Below, piece after piece: positions 42,485 to 49,869 of a DNA stretch of 64,000 bases. The notes beneath the pieces are model-generated. The model saw only the letters and a list, made by a program, of their open reading frames with translations, was not told the origin of the DNA and searched no databases. Every line of letters begins with the position of its first letter. Position 1 is the first letter of the stretch. The DNA comes from Corallococcus sp. AS-1-6 (lineage in GTDB: Bacteria > Myxococcota > Myxococcia > Myxococcales > Myxococcaceae). Position numbers and translations under genes: made by a program. The stretch covers positions 104,479-168,478 of the forward strand of contig NZ_JAIQDE010000021.1 in assembly GCF_020037015.1 (NCBI RefSeq). The letters are read 5' to 3'.

Positions 42485-43981
42485 ATGACCATCAAGTCCA
42501 CCGTCACCGCGAACATCAACAAGGCGTCCGTCAACGACAAGCAGCTCGCGGTCCTGCGCGGCACCTCGTCCCCGGCGAAGCAGGCGGCGGAGATGAAGGC
42601 CACCCTCAACAACATGAAGTCGCAGATGGAAGGCCTGAAGTCGCAGCTCCACGACCTGCAGTCCCGCCACGCGCACCTGGGTGACCGCTTCTCCTCGCGC
42701 GGCCACGGCTGCGTGGGCCCGCGTGACAACTGGCAGCCCAAGGACCTGGGCGCCATGGTGGAGATGAACAAGCTGAACCAGACCTCCGGCTCCATCGGCG
42801 CGGAGCAGTTCGCGGACAGCATCGAGGCCGCCGTCGGCGACCTGGACGGTCAGGCCGCCTCCGGTGAGTACCGCGCCGTCGCGGACTGGGCCGCCAACAA
42901 CCGCGAGCGCCTCACCCCGGAGGCCCGCCAGGTGATGGACATCTACAGCAAGTACGCGGCGCTCTCCCAGGCGCGCGGCGAGTCCGGCATCCCCCAGGGC
43001 GACTTCAAGAAGATGCTCGCGGAGATGCGCGACGTGGGGGACGCCAGCGCGAAGAAGGCGCTCGCCCACCTGGACAGCAAGACCCACGGCGGCACGGTGT
43101 CCGGCCAGGACATGGCCCGCGCCATCAAGGCCGGCACCGCGGACCACGACGGCCAGGCCGGCGGCGCGGAGCTGAAGGAGTTCGAGAAGTGGGCCTCCAA
43201 GAACGAGAGCCGCCTGTCCCCGGAGGCCAAGGAGGTCCTGGACGTCTACCGCAAGCACACGAAGGCGGCGCAGGCCCAGGGCCGCACCGGCCTCACCGGC
43301 GCGGAGACCGCCGCCATGAACAAGGAGCTGCGCCAGGTGGGCGCCGGTGACGTGAGCGCCCGCAAGGCCACGGAGGCGCTCGACAAGCAGAGCGGCCCCA
43401 TCTCCGGCGAGGACCTCGCCAAGGCCATCAAGGACGGCATCTCCGACACGGACGGCCACTCCTCCACCTCCGAGCTGAAGGAGTTCGAGAAGTGGGCCGC
43501 CAAGAACGAGAGCCGCCTCACGCCCGAAGCGAAGGAGGTCCTGAAGACCTACCAGCAGGCCGCGAAGAAGGCCGGCCCGGAGGGCATGACCCAGAAGGAG
43601 GCGGACGCCATGTTCAAGAAGATGGAGGGCTTCAAGACCTTCCACGACAGCTCCATGCGCGACGCGCTGGAGGGCCTGGACGCCAAGAAGGGCAAGATCT
43701 CCGGCAACGACCTGACCGCCGCCATCGAGAAGGGCGCGGGCGACCTGGACGGCCAGGCGGCCGGCACCGAGTTCACCGACACGATGAAGTGGGCGCGCCA
43801 GAACTACGACCGCCTCACGCCGGAGGCGAAGAAGGTGGTCGACACCTACGAGAAGTACGCCACCCGCGCGCAGGCCCAGGGCTCCACGGGCATCGACCCG
43901 AAGGACTTCAAGAAGATGATCAACGAGATGAAGTTCGTCAGCAACCCGCGCCCCACGCGCCCCGTGTTCTACGCGGCCTGA
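42485..43981 (+). CDS. Repeat protein resembling type III effector HrpK
   Basis: The 498-residue soluble protein has no signal peptide. After a ~75-residue helical start it contains four repeats of about 93 residues. Each opens with a (T/P/K)-(V/I)-SG-x-D-(M/L) segment and a D-x-DGQA or similar loop, continues with LTPEAK-x-V-x-x-Y, and ends near DFKKM. The D-x-D-G loops resemble calcium-binding EF-hand loops but lack a full 12-residue set of ligands. The repeat resembles the HrpK-type domain of plant-pathogen effectors; I recall similar myxobacterial proteins but cannot verify this. ATG 42485 follows a purine-rich GGAG at 42474. A strong terminator follows. Confidence 0.65.
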   Translation: MTIKSTVTANINKASVNDKQLAVLRGTSSPAKQAAEMKATLNNMKSQMEGLKSQLHDLQSRHAHLGDRFSSRGHGCVGPRDNWQPKDLGAMVEMNKLNQTSGSIGAEQFADSIEAAVGDLDGQAASGEYRAVADWAANNRERLTPEARQVMDIYSKYAALSQARGESGIPQGDFKKMLAEMRDVGDASAKKALAHLDSKTHGGTVSGQDMARAIKAGTADHDGQAGGAELKEFEKWASKNESRLSPEAKEVLDVYRKHTKAAQAQGRTGLTGAETAAMNKELRQVGAGDVSARKATEALDKQSGPISGEDLAKAIKDGISDTDGHSSTSELKEFEKWAAKNESRLTPEAKEVLKTYQQAAKKAGPEGMTQKEADAMFKKMEGFKTFHDSSMRDALEGLDAKKGKISGNDLTAAIEKGAGDLDGQAAGTEFTDTMKWARQNYDRLTPEAKKVVDTYEKYATRAQAQGSTGIDPKDFKKMINEMKFVSNPRPTRPVFYAA

Positions 43982-44011
43982 GGTGAAGTCGTAGGGGGGA
44001 TTGGAAGTCTG

Positions 44012-44049
44012 AAGTGCCCCGGACCTTCGGGGGAGGGTCCGGGGCACTT
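44012..44049. terminator. Strong bidirectional terminator
   Basis: AAGTGCCCCGGACC (44012-44025) pairs perfectly over 14 bp with GGTCCGGGGCACTT (44036-44049), with a TTCG-containing loop. A T-rich stretch (TCTTTTCT) follows. It serves the convergent HrpK-like and transketolase genes. Confidence 0.9.
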
Positions 44050-44067
44050 CTCTTTTCTACAGGCGTC

Positions 44068-46125
44068 TCAGTGCTTCTTCGCCTTGGCGATGGTGGCGTG
44101 CGCCTCCTTCACCACGTTCTCCACGGTGAAGCCGAACTTCTGCTGCAGCGCCTTGATGGGGGCGGACGCGCCGAAGCTGCGCATGCCGATGACGCTGCCC
44201 GTGTGGCCCACCCAGCGCTCCCAGCCGAACGCCGCGCCCTTCTCCACCGCGACGCGCGCCTTCACGCCCGGGGGCAGCACGCGGTCCTGGTACTCCTGGG
44301 GCTGCTGCTCGAACAGCTCCCACGACGGCATGCTCACCACGCGCGCCTTCACGCCCTCGGCCTTGAGCTTCTCCGCGGCCTCCACCACCAGCGCCACCTC
44401 CGTGCCCGTGCCGATGAGGATGACGTCCGGCGTGCCGCCCTCCGCCTCCAGCAGCGTGTACGCGCCCTGGGCCACGCCGGACGCGGGAGCGAACTTCGTG
44501 CGGTCCAGGGTGGGCACCGGCTGACGCGACAGCACCAGCACCACCGGGTGGTGCTTCTGCTGCGCGATGTAGCGCCACGCCTCGGTCACCTCGTTGGCGT
44601 CGCCGGGGCGCAGCACCACGTTGCCCGGCACCGCGCGCAGGGACATCAACTGCTCCACGGGCTGGTGCGTGGGGCCGTCCTCGCCCAGGCCAATGGAGTC
44701 GTGCGTGAAGATGTGGATGGACGGAATCTCCATCAGGGACGACAGGCGCATGGCGGGGCGCTCGTAGTCACTGAAGATGAGGAACGTGGCGCCGTAGCCG
44801 CGCACGTGGCTCAGGTTGAGGCCGTTGACGACGGAGCCCATCGCGTGCTCGCGCACGCCGAAGTGGATGTTGCGCCCCGAGTACTCCCCCGGCTTCATGG
44901 ACGTGGACGCGGAGATGTACGTCTTCGTGGACGGGTTCAGGTCCGCGGAGCCGCCCACGAGCCACGGGTAGTTCTTCGCCAGCGCGTTGAGCACCTTGCC
45001 GCCGGACTCACGCGTGGCCATGCCCTTCGCGTCCGCGGGGAACACGGGCAGCTCCTTGTCCCAGCCCTCGGGCAGCTCGCGCTTGAGCAGCGCGTCCAGC
45101 TCGCGCGCCAGCTCCGGGTGCTGCTTGCGGTAGTCCGCCAGGGACTTCTCCCACGCGTCGTGCAGCGCCTTGCCGCGGGCGCCCATGCGCTCCTGGAAGC
45201 GCTCGCGCACGCCGTCGGGGACCAGGAACTGCGCGTCCTCGGGCCAGCCGTAGGCCTTCTTGGTGGCCTTGATTTCATCCGCGCCCAGGGGCTCGCCGTG
45301 GGCGCTGGCGGAGCCCTGCTTCTTGGGCGAGCCGAAGCCGATGAACGAGTTGACGATGATGAGCGTGGGCTTGCCGCGCTCGTCCTTGAAGGACGTGTAG
45401 GCCTTGGACAGCGCGTCCAGGTCGTTGGCGTCGGTGACCTTGAGCACGCGCCAGCCGTAGCCCTCGAAGCGGCGGCCCACGTCCTCGGTGAAGGCCAGGT
45501 CGGTGCTGCCGTCGATGGAGATGTGGTTGCTGTCGTAGATCCAGCACAGGTTGGGCAACTGGAGGTGGCCCGCGAGCGACGCGGCCTCGGACGCCACGCC
45601 CTCCATCATGTCGCCGTCGCCGCAGAGGGCGTAGACGTCATGGGTGAACAGGTCGAAGCCGGGCTTGTTGAAGTGGGCGCCCAGCCACTTGCTGGCGATG
45701 GCCATGCCCACGCTGTTGGACACGCCCGCGCCCAGGGGGCCGGTGGTGGTCTCCACGCCGGTGGTCCAGTGGTACTCCGGGTGGCCCGGCGTGGCGGAGT
45801 CCAACTGGCGGAAGTTGCGGATGTCGTCCAGGGACACGGCGGGCACGTCCAGGACCTGGGCGTCCTTCACGCGCTTCACGCCCGCCAGGTGCAGCAGGCT
45901 GTAGAGCAGCATGGACGCGTGGCCATTGGACAGGATGAAGCGGTCGCGGTCCGGCCAGTTCGGCGTGGCCGGGTCGTACCGCAGCTCCTGCTGCCAGAGC
46001 TGGTAGGCCACGGGAGCCAGCGCCATGGGCGCGCCCGGGTGGCCCGAGTGGGCCTTCTCCACCGCGTCCATGGACAGCGTGCGGATGGTGTTGATTGCCT
46101 GGGTATCGATCTTCTCGGTCGTCAT
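44068..46125 (-). CDS. tkt: Transketolase
   Basis: The 685-residue enzyme has the usual length and moves two-carbon units between sugar phosphates in the pentose phosphate pathway with thiamine diphosphate. Visible motifs are SGHPGAPM at the amino end, the cofactor motif GDGDMMEG ... NHISIDG, the pyrimidine-binding middle with FGVREHAMGS, and RPGDANEV and GTGTEVALVVEAAEKL in the carboxyl domain. ATG 46125 has GGGAGG 4 bases upstream. It is a single gene ending at the strong terminator, so it is probably transcribed alone. Confidence 0.95.
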   Translation of the reverse strand: MTTEKIDTQAINTIRTLSMDAVEKAHSGHPGAPMALAPVAYQLWQQELRYDPATPNWPDRDRFILSNGHASMLLYSLLHLAGVKRVKDAQVLDVPAVSLDDIRNFRQLDSATPGHPEYHWTTGVETTTGPLGAGVSNSVGMAIASKWLGAHFNKPGFDLFTHDVYALCGDGDMMEGVASEAASLAGHLQLPNLCWIYDSNHISIDGSTDLAFTEDVGRRFEGYGWRVLKVTDANDLDALSKAYTSFKDERGKPTLIIVNSFIGFGSPKKQGSASAHGEPLGADEIKATKKAYGWPEDAQFLVPDGVRERFQERMGARGKALHDAWEKSLADYRKQHPELARELDALLKRELPEGWDKELPVFPADAKGMATRESGGKVLNALAKNYPWLVGGSADLNPSTKTYISASTSMKPGEYSGRNIHFGVREHAMGSVVNGLNLSHVRGYGATFLIFSDYERPAMRLSSLMEIPSIHIFTHDSIGLGEDGPTHQPVEQLMSLRAVPGNVVLRPGDANEVTEAWRYIAQQKHHPVVLVLSRQPVPTLDRTKFAPASGVAQGAYTLLEAEGGTPDVILIGTGTEVALVVEAAEKLKAEGVKARVVSMPSWELFEQQPQEYQDRVLPPGVKARVAVEKGAAFGWERWVGHTGSVIGMRSFGASAPIKALQQKFGFTVENVVKEAHATIAKAKKH

Positions 46126-46240
46126 GCGGCCTCCCGCGCAGGACTGCGTCGCGGGCGCACCATGCCGTAACTGAAGCCGCCGCGCCGCACCAAACACGCC
46201 CGTCCGTCGGCAGGCACACCGACGGTCGGGCGGGGGGCTA

Positions 46241-47899
46241 TTACTCGCCCTTCTTCAACAGCGGGAGCAGGTCCGGGATGGAAATCCCCAGGAGCACGTA
46301 CCGGCCGCCATCGGAGGGAGCCCACGCGTAGCCGAAGTGGAAGGCCCGGGCCAGGTTGACGCCCACGCCCAGGGCCAGCCGGACGTTGGCATCCTCTTCC
46401 CCGGAGCTTGTCGAGGCGCTTCCCGCGACCAGGGAGATGGAGGGGGCCACGGCGAAGTATTCCGCCAGGTTGGGAAAGGTGCGCGTGTTGAAGCTGACAG
46501 TGAAGGGGAAGGTGACCGCCACGGAGGCGGAGCGATTGGGGCTGACGGGCAGGGCGAAGGAGACGGGAATGCTGGACGTGGCCTCGACGTCGCGGGGCGA
46601 GGCCTTCTGCGCGGCGGAGACGATCTCCGTGATGATGGGCGCGGTGGTGATGAGCCCCAGGTTGTAGACGTTGAAGGAGTCGTTGAAGACGACGATGTCC
46701 GCGCGCTCGGGGACCCGGTAGATGACGCGGAAGGTGACGCGCTGGTTGAGGTAGTCCTTCCAGGGGACCAGCAGCTTCCGGGTGCACCCGTCCTGGAAGC
46801 CCAGGTCCACCTTCGCCTTGCGCGTCTTGCCGTCCTTGCCGTCGGGGACCTCCAGCTCGAAGACCCAGGGGCTCTTCATGATGGAGCCATAGGGGAACTG
46901 GTAGCAGTGGGGGTAGCCCAGCCGGAGGGCCACCTCGGCGTCCTGGTCGATGAGGTCGGCCAGGGGCTGCACCGCGCCGCCCGCCTCCTCGACGAGCAAC
47001 AGCGAGCCCACGCTCTTGACGATGGCGAGCGAGAGGGAGTCCTTCACCTCGACGCGGACGTTGTCGTAGTCCGGTTCGGAGGTCTCCGACACCAGCGAAC
47101 GCCCGAAGCTGGAGAAGCGGTCATTGAGCCGCCGGACGATGCGGTCGGACAGCGCCCGCTTGTGGGCCTGGCGGAAGGCACTGACGGACGGCGCCTGGTC
47201 GTCGAACAGGAAGCGCGGATTCTTGATGGCCGTGCTCCAGGCGACCCCTCCACGGTCCTTGTCCGCGGAGTCGTAACAGAACGTGTAGATCAGCAGCGGA
47301 CTCGACTCGCCGTCCCGGATGAGCCGTCGCGAGAAGTCCCTGGGAGGGGAAGGCGCCTCGGGGTTCTTCGGATCCCTGTCCTTGGGGGCCTTGGAGAAGT
47401 GGGGGACCTGGGACGTCTCCACGCCGGATTCGCTCTGGAGGAGCGCGCCCTCCTGGAGGCAGAGGAACTCCGCGGTGTAGACGGCCTCGACGGTGATCTT
47501 GACGTTGGCGACGGGTTCGGTCCGGTCATCCCCCCGCCAGCGCATGAGGACATGTTCCTGGTCGGGGAGCTTGCTGATGTCTTCCTTGAAGACCTCGCTC
47601 TCTGCCTGGATGGCGCCGACTTCCGCCTTGAAGCGCAGCCGGGTGAAGAGGGACAGGGCGCTCAAGGACACGCCGTCGGTCTTGAAGTGCACCACGAGCC
47701 GGTCGAGCCGGTGCTGTTCGCCGCCATCGGGCAGCAGTCCGTTCCGGCTGACCTCCAGTCGAAGCGGCTTGGCTGACTCCACGGTGGGTTCATAGACGGC
47801 CAGGTATTCATAGGGCTGAGCGGAGGCGCTCAATGCGCTGAGCAGACACAACACAGCCAGGAGTCGGGGCAGCACGGCCCCGCCAGTTCGTTCGTGCAT
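46241..47899 (-). CDS. Secreted protein of unknown function, possible membrane-anchored beta protein
   Basis: The 552-residue protein has a signal peptide (VLPRLLAVLCLLSALSASAQ). The mature chain is mostly polar with few Cys. The last ~120 residues alternate hydrophobic and polar positions (SVAVTFPFTVSFNTRTF, YVLLGISIPDLLPLL), suggesting outer-membrane beta strands. I recognise no family. ATG 47899 has GAGG 6 bases upstream. It is divergent from the candidate prenyl-signal operon and shares a 275-bp upstream region with it, in which the only clear promoter points the other way. Confidence 0.6.
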   Translation of the reverse strand: MHERTGGAVLPRLLAVLCLLSALSASAQPYEYLAVYEPTVESAKPLRLEVSRNGLLPDGGEQHRLDRLVVHFKTDGVSLSALSLFTRLRFKAEVGAIQAESEVFKEDISKLPDQEHVLMRWRGDDRTEPVANVKITVEAVYTAEFLCLQEGALLQSESGVETSQVPHFSKAPKDRDPKNPEAPSPPRDFSRRLIRDGESSPLLIYTFCYDSADKDRGGVAWSTAIKNPRFLFDDQAPSVSAFRQAHKRALSDRIVRRLNDRFSSFGRSLVSETSEPDYDNVRVEVKDSLSLAIVKSVGSLLLVEEAGGAVQPLADLIDQDAEVALRLGYPHCYQFPYGSIMKSPWVFELEVPDGKDGKTRKAKVDLGFQDGCTRKLLVPWKDYLNQRVTFRVIYRVPERADIVVFNDSFNVYNLGLITTAPIITEIVSAAQKASPRDVEATSSIPVSFALPVSPNRSASVAVTFPFTVSFNTRTFPNLAEYFAVAPSISLVAGSASTSSGEEDANVRLALGVGVNLARAFHFGYAWAPSDGGRYVLLGISIPDLLPLLKKGE

Positions 47900-48050
47900 G
47901 GCGATCCTCAAGGGCGGGTCCGGCCGGACGCGGAGCCAGGAATTCCGGTGTCGGCCTGACAGGAATCGCTGTTGAGCAAGACACATGCCGCCCGTGCGCC
48001 AGGGCAAGGCCCCGAGGCATGGGACGAACCCGGCCAACTGCCCGGCCAGG

Positions 48051-48068
48051 GTGGACGGATTCGTCCAC
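48051..48068. promoter_or_regulatory. Palindrome, probable enhancer site of the sigma-54 operon
   Basis: GTGGACG-GATT-CGTCCAC is a perfect dyad with 7-bp arms, centred about 88 bp before the predicted transcription start. Enhancer-binding activators bind such sites at this range. A second dyad, CAGTCA-N8-TGACTG, lies at 48095-48114, between it and the promoter. Confidence 0.6.
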
Positions 48069-48122
48069 TCCAGGCAGGCGTTACGACCCGGAGGCAGTCA
48101 TCTGACCGTGACTGGACGCAAA

Positions 48123-48138
48123 GGCACGCCTGTTGCTT
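48123..48138 (+). promoter_or_regulatory. Sigma-54 promoter of the candidate prenyl-signal operon
   Basis: GGCACG-CCTG-TTGCTT matches the -24/-12 consensus almost perfectly, with GG (48123-48124) and GC (48135-48136) exactly 10 bp apart. The predicted start near 48148 leaves a 27-nt leader to ATG 48175, which includes GGAG. The operon ends with a sigma-54 activator gene, so autoregulation is likely. Confidence 0.82.
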
Positions 48139-48174
48139 GGATGATCAACGCAAAACAGCCTGAGGAGTGATGCC

Positions 48175-48939
48175 ATGTCAGGAATCGGGAAGCCGAAGGA
48201 TGAGGAAGTGACTGAGGGAGCCCCCCGAGACGTCTTGAGAGGTATCTACAGCCAGCTCTTCCGAATGCCCGTGCCGGCGGACAAACTGGATCCGACCGAC
48301 CAGGACCCGGGAATCCAGGCCCGCGAGGAGATGTGCGGCATCGTGAGGGCCGCGCGGGGGAGCGTGGCGAACGACACGGTGGCTCGCGGAAGGGCAGACA
48401 CCCGGCTCAAGGAGTTCTATGTCGCCTCCGGGTTTGGCACGGCGTCGAATACGTCCTTGAGCCTGAGGCAGTGGGAGGGCCTCAAAGAGGCGTTCTCACC
48501 CAGGTATGCGCTGTTGCAAGACATCCAGGTCCCGAACGCGATGAAACCCAACGAGCCGGACGAGTATGGCGTCCTCAAGTTCGGTTCGTACGAGCTGGCG
48601 CTTCTCTACCACTGGTTGTTCCGGCATGAGAACAGCCACCAGGCGCACAACTATCTCCATGCGTTGAAGAGAGCCGCCCGTGCTGAATGGCCAATGGCCA
48701 TTGAGGTCGTGCTGGGAGTGCTCTTCAATGACGAAGCCTTCACGGGCTTCGTGTGGCCACGGGTGAACAAGCAGGGACAAGCCGTGCCCAGGCTTGTCAC
48801 GCTCGACATCGACGAGGCGGTTGTCGCGCAGATGGCTTCGCTGTTGGCGAACAGGAAGCTGTCGGAGTTGGAGCCCTACGAGGAAGGAGGCGTATGTGTC
48901 ATTGGCGCTCCCTTGGACAAGGGCAACATCTGCTACTGA
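48175..48939 (+). CDS. Unknown 254-residue protein, first gene of the sigma-54 operon
   Basis: I recognise no family. The soluble-looking protein has no signal peptide or membrane helix. It contains HENSH at residues 151-155, which fits the HExxH zinc-protease motif within a helical, His-rich stretch, but this may be chance. The last 15 residues hold Cys241 and Cys253, ending Asn-Ile-Cys-Tyr. A Cys one residue before the end, next to a gene for an isoprenoid enzyme, makes it a candidate for prenylation and a possible signal precursor; this is inference only. ATG 48175 follows GGAG at 7-9 bases, and the next gene starts 3 bp after its stop. Confidence 0.6.
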   Translation: MSGIGKPKDEEVTEGAPRDVLRGIYSQLFRMPVPADKLDPTDQDPGIQAREEMCGIVRAARGSVANDTVARGRADTRLKEFYVASGFGTASNTSLSLRQWEGLKEAFSPRYALLQDIQVPNAMKPNEPDEYGVLKFGSYELALLYHWLFRHENSHQAHNYLHALKRAARAEWPMAIEVVLGVLFNDEAFTGFVWPRVNKQGQAVPRLVTLDIDEAVVAQMASLLANRKLSELEPYEEGGVCVIGAPLDKGNICY

Positions 48940-48942
48940 CCC

Positions 48943-49842
48943 ATGGGCCCCAGCGACCTCGAATACGCCGTCACGCTCGAAGCGCTGCCCAAGGACCTCC
49001 AGCCCTTCGCCAAGGAGCTCCCCTTCCACCTGGGCCTGACCACCCATCCCGAAGGAGGCTGGGACGACTACAGCGCCCTGGCCCCCTTCCAGCGCCTGCC
49101 GGCCTACGCGTCCGAGTGCCCGGGCCCCGGGCTCGCCCCGGAGCTCCAATCCCGCTACCTCCGCGCCCACCACCGCGGAGGCTTCTTTGGCCTCCTCATC
49201 GACCGGCTCGACGACGGTCAGGTCCCACCGCGCCCGGAGTGGCCCCGGCTCCGTCAGGCCCTGTTCGACCAGTGGCTGCAATCCCTGACGGAGGCGACCG
49301 GCAACGAGGTCCTCGCGACCGAGGCCATCAAGGCGGCCCTGGAGGACTGGGCCGAGGCCGTGTCCAACGAGAAGGCCCTGCTGTCCCGCCGCAGGCTGTC
49401 CATGGCCCAGTACGCCTGCCTCGTGAGCCAGAAGGTGTCCTGGCTGGGGACCAGCGCCTTCTGCCTCCTGCTCGCCCACGGCGCCCCCGCGCGGCTGCCT
49501 GTGTTCCGCCGCGCCTTCGACCTGCTCCTGCTCAGCTCCCAATGCCTCGATGACGCCCTCGACACGGACGAGGACACCCGGCTCCACGGCATCGGCTTCC
49601 CGGAGGCCCTGGGCCATCCGCCCCGAGGCCTGCTGCGGACCGCGCCCGGCGTGGCCCGGCTCGGGGCGGCCGTGGCGCGCGAAGGCGGCTTTCACGAACT
49701 GAGCGCCTGGCTTGCGGACCGGGCACGTTCCCTGGATGAATCCCATGCCGGGAAGTCGTCACTCCAGGCGGAGATGAGCGCTCTCGCCTTGGTGGCGGCC
49801 GTGACACAGCTCTATGGGGGGCCCGCCGTCACGAACCCATGA
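48943..49842 (+). CDS. Class I isoprenoid-synthase-like protein (ComQ-like?)
   Basis: The 299-residue all-helical protein carries an aspartate-rich motif at residues 203-211 (Asp-Asp-x-x-Asp-x-Asp-Glu-Asp) within LLLLSSQCLDDALDTDEDTRL, the type used by polyprenyl and terpene synthases to hold magnesium and diphosphate. A second classical Asp-rich motif is not evident, so it may modify a substrate using a prenyl diphosphate instead of elongating chains, as ComQ does in Bacillus. ComQ is also about 300 residues and lies beside its substrate gene and a membrane kinase gene, as here. It is 3 bp after the upstream gene and 27 bp before the kinase. Enzyme class is moderately supported; the ComQ role is inferred. 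Confidence 0.6.
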   Translation: MGPSDLEYAVTLEALPKDLQPFAKELPFHLGLTTHPEGGWDDYSALAPFQRLPAYASECPGPGLAPELQSRYLRAHHRGGFFGLLIDRLDDGQVPPRPEWPRLRQALFDQWLQSLTEATGNEVLATEAIKAALEDWAEAVSNEKALLSRRRLSMAQYACLVSQKVSWLGTSAFCLLLAHGAPARLPVFRRAFDLLLLSSQCLDDALDTDEDTRLHGIGFPEALGHPPRGLLRTAPGVARLGAAVAREGGFHELSAWLADRARSLDESHAGKSSLQAEMSALALVAAVTQLYGGPAVTNP

Positions 49843-49869
49843 ACCCGCAGGGGCAAGGAGCCCGGGGAC

